Source of the DNA: UBA11098 sp041671525
GTDB lineage: Bacteria > Patescibacteriota > Minisyncoccia > Moranbacterales > UBA2206
Length of the DNA stretch: 64,000 bases
Reading direction: 5' to 3'
Assembly: GCA_041671525.1 (NCBI GenBank)
Contig: JBAZBJ010000003.1
Location: 37,211 to 101,210 of the forward strand
Positions 58,092 to 64,000 of this stretch are shown here, piece after piece. The position numbers were made by a program, and so were the translations under genes. The first letter of the stretch is position 1. The number at the start of each line of letters is the position of its first letter. Under the pieces are notes generated by a model, which was given only the letters and a program-made list of their open reading frames with translations, had not been told where the DNA came from and did not search any database.

Positions 58092-58421
58092 TTATCGATT
58101 ATCGCCACTGCCATGCAACGCGCCTCGCTCGAGACGGCTGGCCAATTTTTCAATATTTTTTTCCGCCACTTGGTCGAGTGACAAACCGAGCTCGCTGGCC
58201 AATTGTGAAACATACCACAAGACGTCACCCAATTCTTTCTCAATCGCCATTTTTGTTTCTTCATCCATTATACCATTTTTGTCCCGAATGACCTTCTTGA
58301 TCTTTTCCGAAACCTCGCCCGTCTCCCCGGCCAACCCGATGGTGGGATAGATATAGTTGTTCCCGATGTTGGGATATACCGCCGTCCGTCTTGATTTAGT
58401 TTGGTATTCTTCAAAGTTCAT
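58092..58421 (-). CDS. MazG-like nucleotide pyrophosphohydrolase
   Basis: 109 residues. GLAGETGEVSEKIKK and EKELGDVLWYVSQL carry the Glu/Asp metal ligands of the all-alpha NTP pyrophosphohydrolases. It probably cleans non-canonical dNTPs. It lies between folA (9 nt) and gatB (10 nt), one transcript. Second MazG-type protein in the window (see 17645). Confidence 0.87.
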   Translation of the reverse strand: MNFEEYQTKSRRTAVYPNIGNNYIYPTIGLAGETGEVSEKIKKVIRDKNGIMDEETKMAIEKELGDVLWYVSQLASELGLSLDQVAEKNIEKLASRLERGALHGSGDNR

Positions 58422-58430
58422 AAATTACTT

Positions 58431-58904
58431 TTATTTTGTTAATTCCAAAAAGGTGAACTTATATTTCCCATTATCTATCACTTCTTCTTTTACGATATTT
58501 TTAAATTCTGAATAATCCGGAAAAAAGGTGTCCGCATCATGTGGCTCGTCCTCCACAACTGTCAGGTATAGTTTGTCGGCAAATGGCAACGACAATTTGT
58601 AAATTATTCCACCCCCGATTACAAAAACTTCTTCCGCGCTGTTTTTATACTCAGCCAAAACCTCTTCCAGCGAATATCGAATTTCCACGCCCTCCGTGGT
58701 GTAATTTTTATCCAGGGTAACCACAATGTTTTTCCGGTTCGGCAATGGCTTGCCGATGGACTGAAAAGTTTTATCGCCCATGATGACAGTGTGGCCGGTG
58801 GTAATTTTGCGGAAATGGTCCATATCCTCTTTGATGTCCCACAACAGCTGGTTGTTTCGCCCGATGGCTCGATTTTTGCCGACTGCCACAATAATTGAAA
58901 TCAT
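58431..58904 (-). CDS. folA: Dihydrofolate reductase
   Basis: 157 residues. MISIIVAVGKNRAIG, LLWDIKEDMDHFR with the catalytic acid, TVIMGDKTFQSIG and VIGGGIIYK. It regenerates tetrahydrofolate, which the thyA product consumes; thyA and glyA lie 2-5 kb away. Probably the first gene of the folA-mazG-gatB run. Confidence 0.94.
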   Translation of the reverse strand: MISIIVAVGKNRAIGRNNQLLWDIKEDMDHFRKITTGHTVIMGDKTFQSIGKPLPNRKNIVVTLDKNYTTEGVEIRYSLEEVLAEYKNSAEEVFVIGGGIIYKLSLPFADKLYLTVVEDEPHDADTFFPDYSEFKNIVKEEVIDNGKYKFTFLELTK

Positions 58905-58969
58905 AATTTATCCTAATTTTTATAGTTATTTAATTATAACAAATGGACAAAAATAGTCCAAATTGAGTA

Positions 58970-58998
58970 TTGTCAACATCATATCTAAGTGATAGTAT
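58970..58998 (+). promoter_or_regulatory. Promoter of the 59031-60496 pair
   Basis: TTGTCA, 17-nt spacer, TAGTAT. A TGGAC/GTCCA hairpin lies just upstream (58944-58960). Confidence 0.65.
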
Positions 58999-59030
58999 AG
59001 CTATACAAAAAACAATAACTGCAAACCATT

Positions 59031-59618
59031 ATGGATATTAAAATATCGAGTATTTTAGGAAGCGGAAGACTTATTCCCACAAAAGATATAGGCAAAACTG
59101 TAACTCTCCTCAAGGAAAATGATTGCAAAATCGTATTAACCCAAGGAGTGTGGGATCTTATCCATGAAGGACACGCTCAATACCTTCAAAAAGCCAAGCA
59201 ACTTGGTGATGTGTTAATTGTGGCTGTTGACACTGATGAGGTAGTAAGGCACCGCAAGGGTCCCAATCGGCCGATAGTTCCAGAAAAAGAACGGGTCAAG
59301 ATGATATCCCATTTGAAGCATGTCGATTTGATAGTTATGAAGGAATCAAAAACAGATCATGGCAAACTGATTAGAGCTATAAAGCCAGATGTTCTTGTCA
59401 TATCGGAATCCACCCCATCAAACAAGAAAGACAAAAGTTTTTTTGAAGATGTGAGGGAGGAACACAGCAAGTTCTGCAAAAAAATTGTCAATCTAAAACC
59501 GCAATCAACAACCTCCACTACTGCGCGGATCAGATTGTTAACCATCAAGGGAGGCGAGGATCTTGCAAAAGAATTGCAAAAATCAATAGAAAATTTCTTG
59601 TATAGCAACAAATTATAA
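59031..59618 (+). CDS. Cytidylyltransferase-like protein (RfaE/HldE C-domain type)
   Basis: 195 residues. The nucleotidyl-transfer motif appears as LIHEGH (His45, His48), followed by RKGPNRPIVPEKERVKMI; the usual ISTERT-like end reads STTSTTARI. The family links CTP, ATP or similar to sugar- or alcohol-phosphates. The substrate is unknown. It is the first gene of a pair with the deaminase gene (17 nt apart), which hints at nucleotide rather than sugar metabolism (inference). Confidence 0.82.
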   Translation: MDIKISSILGSGRLIPTKDIGKTVTLLKENDCKIVLTQGVWDLIHEGHAQYLQKAKQLGDVLIVAVDTDEVVRHRKGPNRPIVPEKERVKMISHLKHVDLIVMKESKTDHGKLIRAIKPDVLVISESTPSNKKDKSFFEDVREEHSKFCKKIVNLKPQSTTSTTARIRLLTIKGGEDLAKELQKSIENFLYSNKL

Positions 59619-59635
59619 GTTCTTGTATTACAAAA

Positions 59636-60496
59636 ATGGCTGAAAATGAAAAAAAAATCTTAATTGCCCTAGTCCCCGTCATTCACATCAAGTACTTGGA
59701 ATTATTCAAAAAATATCCAGACCATCTTTATATTCTAGATAATACGATTCTAGAAAAATGGGATAAATTTGAAAACCTAAAAAGAGATTTGCGATCCATC
59801 GATCAGCAGACTGTTTTTAATTTTATTGAAAAGTCGGATATCTTAAAAAAGGTTGATTTGTTAACGCTGGATAATTTTAAAAAATTAATAGATTCTAAAG
59901 AAGAAAATATTTCTATAATCATGCCGGATGAGGATGTGTCTCATTGGTTTGCAGAAGAATTCCTTCCCAACAAAAAAGTTGAATTTGAAAATATTTTCTT
60001 AAGATGGAACAAGCCCGTGTCAACGCAAGAGTTGGAAGTTTCCAGTGACAGGATCGTCACCCAAGAAGAAGCTCACAAAGAACTCATAAGCAAAGCCAAT
60101 ACGCTAAAAGAAAAAAGTGCCAATTGGTGGAGACAGATTGGCGCTCTGATTACGGATGCGAATGGTTCAATAATACTTTCTGCATTCAATCGTCATGTTC
60201 CTACCCAAGAAAACATGGCCGTCTATGGGGATTTAAGAATGTGCTTTGATGCTGGTGAAAATCATCATCTATCCAATTCCATTCATGCAGAAGCTTCTTT
60301 AGTCGGAAAAGCCGCCAAAGATGGAATCAGCCTAAATAACACCAATCTATACGTTACTACTTTTCCTTGCCCAACTTGCGCCAAGTTAGTGGCAGAAGCG
60401 GGCGTCAAAAAAGTTTATTATCAAAGCGGCTATTCTCTTTCTGATGCTGAAGATATTCTTAAAAATGCCGGGGTGGAGATTATCTTGGTTAAATAA
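59636..60496 (+). CDS. dCMP/cytidine deaminase-like protein with extra N-terminal domain
   Basis: 286 residues. The C-terminal half is a zinc deaminase: SIHAEAS (His217, Glu219) and FPCPTCAKL (Cys245, Cys248). The first 130 residues form an additional alpha/beta domain of unknown kind (KILIALVPVIHIKYLELF). A dCMP deaminase would supply dUMP to the ThyA encoded nearby. Ends at a strong terminator. Confidence 0.85.
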   Translation: MAENEKKILIALVPVIHIKYLELFKKYPDHLYILDNTILEKWDKFENLKRDLRSIDQQTVFNFIEKSDILKKVDLLTLDNFKKLIDSKEENISIIMPDEDVSHWFAEEFLPNKKVEFENIFLRWNKPVSTQELEVSSDRIVTQEEAHKELISKANTLKEKSANWWRQIGALITDANGSIILSAFNRHVPTQENMAVYGDLRMCFDAGENHHLSNSIHAEASLVGKAAKDGISLNNTNLYVTTFPCPTCAKLVAEAGVKKVYYQSGYSLSDAEDILKNAGVEIILVK

Positions 60497-60501
60497 GGCA
60501 C

Positions 60502-60532
60502 AAAAAAGAAAGCCAACCGGCTTTCTTTTTTT
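60502..60532. terminator. Bidirectional terminator between the deaminase and HIT genes
   Basis: AAAAAAGAAAGCC-aacc-GGCTTTCTTTTTTT. Confidence 0.93.
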
Positions 60533-60552
60533 GATTTGCTAATTTATATTCT

Positions 60553-60993
60553 TCAACCGACTCTCGTAAGGACTATGCCTTCATCGCCGGCAGAGACCAG
60601 CTGGGCATGCAAATGCTGGACAGTTGCACCGGTCTTGCCAGTGCTATCCGAACGCATCAACAAGGTGCTATGGGTTATTTCAAGTTCTTGTTTGACTTTT
60701 TTAACAATCTCCCATAGATCCAAAACTTCCTCCTTGGTCATTTCCTCTGGGAGCAAAATGTGGCGTTTAATCACAAGGATCAAGTGTTCTTTTGTGTTCT
60801 CATATGGCCAAGCATTTCTCGTTGCAACCCAGGAATCATTTTCTGCCAAGATTGGGTTGGAATGATACATCGGTTTTTCCTTATCCACAAAATCATGACA
60901 AAAGGGACAAATTCCATCAGCAATGATTTGCTTCATTGTCTTTATTTGCTCTTCTTTGCGAGCATTATTCAGATCTAATCCACTTTTATTCAT
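60553..60993 (-). CDS. HIT family protein
   Basis: 146 residues. HIT motif VQHLHAQLV (His127, His129) and an N-terminal CPFC that may bind zinc with a later His. The family hydrolyses or transfers nucleotide-phosphate bonds. Last gene of the glyA-kinase-thyA-HIT run (23 nt after thyA). Confidence 0.87.
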   Translation of the reverse strand: MNKSGLDLNNARKEEQIKTMKQIIADGICPFCHDFVDKEKPMYHSNPILAENDSWVATRNAWPYENTKEHLILVIKRHILLPEEMTKEEVLDLWEIVKKVKQELEITHSTLLMRSDSTGKTGATVQHLHAQLVSAGDEGIVLTRVG

Positions 60994-61016
60994 ATCACTA
61001 GATTTATATATTCAGC

Positions 61017-61994
61017 CTATACGGGTGTTGGAATTTTAAACCAAGGCTTCGGATCATAATCTTCAAGTATAAAATCCTCTTTACGAAAATCCTGGATCCT
61101 TGTGACTTCCCTGTTTGGCTGCAAGGTTACGGTTGGAAACCGCGCCGGCTCAATCGCCAAAATTTTATCCACGGACTCCGCCTGCACGTCATAATAATGT
61201 GGATTGGAAAGAAAATGAGTATATTTAGTGAACTTATAACCCAATAGATGCGCCACCATCAAACCAAGAGCAGACCATTCGATCAAATTGAACTGCAAGC
61301 CCACTGGAACATCCGCCGATCGCTGGGTGTGTGTCATTTCCAATTCCTTTTGCTCATCAAAAAGTACGAAATGGATGAAATTGCCATGACAGGGAGCGAC
61401 AACGACTTTGCGCTTGAAGCCTTGCGCTTCGTCTCCCATCGAGAGCGGTGGATTCCAGGTAGTCAGGACATGGGTTCGCAAAAATGGTGCTTTTTCCATC
61501 TGTCTTTGCACCGCACTGACTTGATCAAATTCTCCTTTCGCGGATTGAAAACGCCCCAGAGAGGCGCCATAAGATCCATCACCCAAATCACCCTCAGACA
61601 GACCAAAGTTTGCACATTTTTCCTTTGTCACCCAATCCCGCCAAAAAACTTCTGGGCAGCCATACTCCTTGAGGCCGCTCAACGTGCTTTGTCCATTTAA
61701 AAACGCAACTAGTTCGCCGATCGCTCCGTAAAATGACTTGCTCAAATCACGCTCTGTCAAAACAGGAAAACCATTATTCATTTCAAATTGTAACATGGCC
61801 CCCGTTATTTCTTTTGAATTCTGATGCCCAGAATTGGCATTTTCAGCAAGTCTGACATGGATGGGTACCTTGTCTTTCCCGATTGTTTTAATTTTTTTAA
61901 GCAATTCCTGATATTGAAAATCAGGGGTTCGCTCGTCGAAAGGGATATAATCAATGCCTCCCTCTGCTTTATTTTTAACATCTTTGCTGTCCAT
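61017..61994 (-). CDS. thyA: Thymidylate synthase
   Basis: 325 residues. The catalytic Cys is in APCHGNFIHF, followed by QRSADVPVGLQFNLIEW and HYYDVQ. It converts dUMP and methylene-tetrahydrofolate to dTMP and dihydrofolate. Neighbours complete the cycle: glyA supplies the one-carbon unit, folA regenerates folate, and the deaminase gives dUMP. It is longer than the usual 264 by an N-terminal stretch and small insertions. Confidence 0.95.
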   Translation of the reverse strand: MDSKDVKNKAEGGIDYIPFDERTPDFQYQELLKKIKTIGKDKVPIHVRLAENANSGHQNSKEITGAMLQFEMNNGFPVLTERDLSKSFYGAIGELVAFLNGQSTLSGLKEYGCPEVFWRDWVTKEKCANFGLSEGDLGDGSYGASLGRFQSAKGEFDQVSAVQRQMEKAPFLRTHVLTTWNPPLSMGDEAQGFKRKVVVAPCHGNFIHFVLFDEQKELEMTHTQRSADVPVGLQFNLIEWSALGLMVAHLLGYKFTKYTHFLSNPHYYDVQAESVDKILAIEPARFPTVTLQPNREVTRIQDFRKEDFILEDYDPKPWFKIPTPV

Positions 61995-61999
61995 ATTTT

Positions 62000-62557
62000 T
62001 TACGCTTTAATTATTTTTTTAACTACTTGATCAACCTGCTTTAATAAACTTGCTTTAGAGCCTTCATTAACAATCACGTATTCCGCCATCGCAATCGGCC
62101 CGCCCTGCCGCAAATTTTCAATTTGCGAATAATCCCGCCCCTGTGCTTCTTTTTCCGTGAGTGGTCGCTTTTTGCGATTTTTTAATCTTGCATAGCGAAT
62201 GCCCGGCGCGGCGTGGACAGCCAAGGTGACAAAATCAGCTTTAAATTTTTTCTTGAACAACAGATATGAATCCCAAGTGTAAAAACTTTCAAGCGTGATA
62301 CCCTTTGCGCCTTTCGTTTTTGCAACTTCTTCTATCGCATGCCTGCCATAATAATCCATGCCGAATCTTTTCCTCAGATCTTCACGCACCATTCGCTCAT
62401 TCACTTCGTTTACCGGCAAATTTAATCTCTTAAGCTCATCGAAGGTCGGTTGGCCAAAATAGATATTCACCCAGCCATATTTTTCCACAATAAATTTGAT
62501 GACTTCAGACTTGCCCGAGCCTGGCATTCCCAGAATGGCGACTATCTTCCTACTCAT
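62000..62557 (-). CDS. P-loop kinase-like protein (dephospho-CoA kinase/UPF0200 type)
   Basis: 185 residues. N-terminal GMPGSGKSEV, later ESFYTWDSYLLFKK and RLKNRKKRPLTEKEAQGRDY. It resembles the UPF0200 group of nucleotide/CoA-kinase-like proteins better known from archaea. Placed between thyA (5 nt) and glyA (1 nt), so a nucleoside monophosphate kinase role, perhaps for dTMP, is plausible but unproven. Confidence 0.78.
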   Translation of the reverse strand: MSRKIVAILGMPGSGKSEVIKFIVEKYGWVNIYFGQPTFDELKRLNLPVNEVNERMVREDLRKRFGMDYYGRHAIEEVAKTKGAKGITLESFYTWDSYLLFKKKFKADFVTLAVHAAPGIRYARLKNRKKRPLTEKEAQGRDYSQIENLRQGGPIAMAEYVIVNEGSKASLLKQVDQVVKKIIKA

Positions 62558-62558
62558 A

Positions 62559-63803
62559 CTATTTCAAATTTTTATAAATCGGAAATTTCTTGCACAATGT
62601 GATGATTTCTTTGTGAATCTGAAGCAAAACTTTTTCATTGTTGTGATTGGCGACAACGTCGTTTATCCACTGCGCGATTTTTTTGATTTCTTTTTCTTTC
62701 ATGCCACGCGTGGTCACCGCTGGCACACCGATGCGCACGCCGCTCGGATCCATCGGGTTTCTTGGGTCATCCGGAATCATGTTTTTGTTTAAGGTGATTC
62801 CCACTTTGTCCAAGGCCACTTCGGTTTCCTTGCCGCTCACGCCTTTTGAGCCAAACACATCCACCAACACCATGTGATTGTCGGTGCCGCCGAACATAAT
62901 TTTGAAACCGTGTTTTTTCAGTTCGATTTCCAAAACTTTGGCATTTTTCAAAATTTGTTTGGCATAGGTTTTGAAAGACGGCCTCAAAGCTTCACCCAAG
63001 GCCACCGCTTTGGCGGCCACGTTGTTCATGTGCGGTCCACCCTGAAAACCCGGGAAGCATGCTTTGTCGATCGCTTTGGCAAATTCTTTCTTGCACAGCA
63101 CCATGCCGCCGCGTGGCCCACGCAAAGTTTTGTGTGTGGTGGTGGTCACAATATCAAAATATGGCACCGGGTTGGGAATGGCTCTCCCCGCAACCAGTCC
63201 GGCGATATGCGCAATGTCAAACATGGTGATGGCGCCCACTTTCTTACCGATGGCTTGAAATTTTTTATAATCCAATTGCCGGGTATACGCGGAAAAACCG
63301 GCCAAGATCAATTTCGGTCGGTGTTTTTTGGCCATCTTTTCAAGTTCCACATAATCAATCTTTCCCGTCTTGTCAGTTTTGTAGCGCACAAAATTGTAAA
63401 TTTGTGCCGACAGCGTCACAGGGTGTCCGTGGGTCAAATGCCCGCCATGCGACAGATCCATGCCGAGCACGGTGTCACCTGGCTTCAAAACTGCGCTGTA
63501 GGCAATCATGTTGGCCGGTGCGCCAGAATGTGGCTGGACGTTGACATGCTCCGCTCCGAACAGTTTTTTGGCTCGTTCAATAGCCAGTGATTCAATCACA
63601 TCCGTATATTCTTGCCCACCATAATAGCGATGGCCCGGATAGCCCTCGGAATATTTATTGGTAAAAACCGTGCCCAAGGCTTCCAACACCGCCTCAGAAA
63701 CATAGTTCTCAGAAGCGATGAGTTCCATGCCTTCTTGTTGTCTTTTGATTTCTCCTAGAGTCGCTTTGTAAATTTGTGGGTCTTGTTTTTTTAGATGCTT
63801 CAT
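62559..63803 (-). CDS. glyA: Serine hydroxymethyltransferase
   Basis: 414 residues. ELIASENYVS near the start, SGAPANMIAY, and the PLP-lysine site VTTTTHKTLRGPRGG. It makes glycine and methylene-tetrahydrofolate from serine, feeding thymidylate synthase. First gene of the minus-strand run glyA-kinase-thyA-HIT. Confidence 0.96.
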   Translation of the reverse strand: MKHLKKQDPQIYKATLGEIKRQQEGMELIASENYVSEAVLEALGTVFTNKYSEGYPGHRYYGGQEYTDVIESLAIERAKKLFGAEHVNVQPHSGAPANMIAYSAVLKPGDTVLGMDLSHGGHLTHGHPVTLSAQIYNFVRYKTDKTGKIDYVELEKMAKKHRPKLILAGFSAYTRQLDYKKFQAIGKKVGAITMFDIAHIAGLVAGRAIPNPVPYFDIVTTTTHKTLRGPRGGMVLCKKEFAKAIDKACFPGFQGGPHMNNVAAKAVALGEALRPSFKTYAKQILKNAKVLEIELKKHGFKIMFGGTDNHMVLVDVFGSKGVSGKETEVALDKVGITLNKNMIPDDPRNPMDPSGVRIGVPAVTTRGMKEKEIKKIAQWINDVVANHNNEKVLLQIHKEIITLCKKFPIYKNLK

Positions 63804-63954
63804 TTTAATTTTATGAAGATTTTATTTAGGTTATTCAATTCTACTACTTTTAATTTTTTTGGTCAAAAAAAGCGGGCTGTATAATATTAAGTGTGGTGGA
63901 TAACTAAAGAAGTGGTAGGATTTAAGCGCTAAACCTTAATTTCCCACCACCTCT

Positions 63955-64000
63955 ATGAACCAAGATATCAAAAAGCTGCTCGGATTGCAAAATGTCTGGG
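63955..64000 (+). CDS. Start of an unidentified gene, cut by the window edge
   Basis: Open from ATG 63955 for 15 codons (MNQDIKKLLGLQNVW) to the edge. A TATAAT box lies at about 63880-63885, upstream of a GTGGATAA word. The gap 63804-63954 is otherwise promoter-like only. Too little sequence to name. Confidence 0.4.
   Translation, partial: MNQDIKKLLGLQNVW

Overview
The window reads as a stretch of chromosome from a small-genome bacterium, most likely of the Candidate Phyla Radiation (Patescibacteria, Parcubacteria-like). This is inferred from content, since no rRNA is present. Pointers are a GatCAB-type route to Gln-tRNA, a threonyl-tRNA synthetase without a TGS domain, an SMC protein shortened to about 790 residues with no visible hinge, palindromic repeats inserted in frame in housekeeping genes, and many short orphan genes. 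No CRISPR array, prophage or conjugative module was seen.

Layout. 0-8 kb (minus strand): partial mltG, pcm, yjbQ, malic enzyme, a thioredoxin system (trxB, trxA, CcdA/DsbD-like protein) and two polyprenyl enzymes (uppS, prenyl synthase). 8-10 kb: a protein with four HPEWH repeats joined to a nuclease-like domain, then an orphan gene. 10-15.4 kb: a classical division/wall cluster mraZ-rsmH-ftsL-ftsI-murF with a readable promoter and MraZ operator. 15.5-18.5 kb: orphan genes and nucleotide-pool cleaning enzymes. 18.7-20.1 kb: a PurF-like protein that has lost its catalytic residues. 20-30 kb: superoxide dismutase, a CPR-type conserved protein, gtrA, a GxxExxY element, dnaX, membrane proteins, tRNA-Gln, a PQQ-type sugar dehydrogenase, a DEAD-box helicase and a PLD-family enzyme. 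29-37.5 kb: rplL, rplJ, rpsP, a structured RNA candidate, tRNA-Glu, smc, rnc, nusB, rpmF. 37.7-41.5 kb: a DUF3800 gene, orphan genes, an IS30 copy and rnhB. 41.8-50 kb: dnaE, a DEDD exonuclease, a palindrome cluster, a second IS30, a transglutaminase-like protein and HU. 50-64 kb: thrS, orphan genes, miaB-miaA, gatB (frameshifted), and a dTMP/one-carbon group (mazG, dihydrofolate reductase, dCMP deaminase, thyA, a P-loop kinase, glyA).

Two patterns stand out. First, about a dozen orphan genes are built to one plan: usually a consensus TTGACA-N17-TATAAT-type promoter, a strong AGGAGG ribosome site and a private hairpin terminator. They sit singly between housekeeping operons, share no recognisable families, and several share promoter or flanking sequence. 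Second, several families of inverted-repeat elements are scattered between genes and inside the reading frames of dnaX, dnaE, miaA, rsmH and ftsL. One intergenic family (CTACAAAT termini) also bounds the GxxExxY gene, which suggests an autonomous/non-autonomous pair. The catalytically dead PurF relative, written as one of the orphan-type transcription units, is the most unusual single gene.
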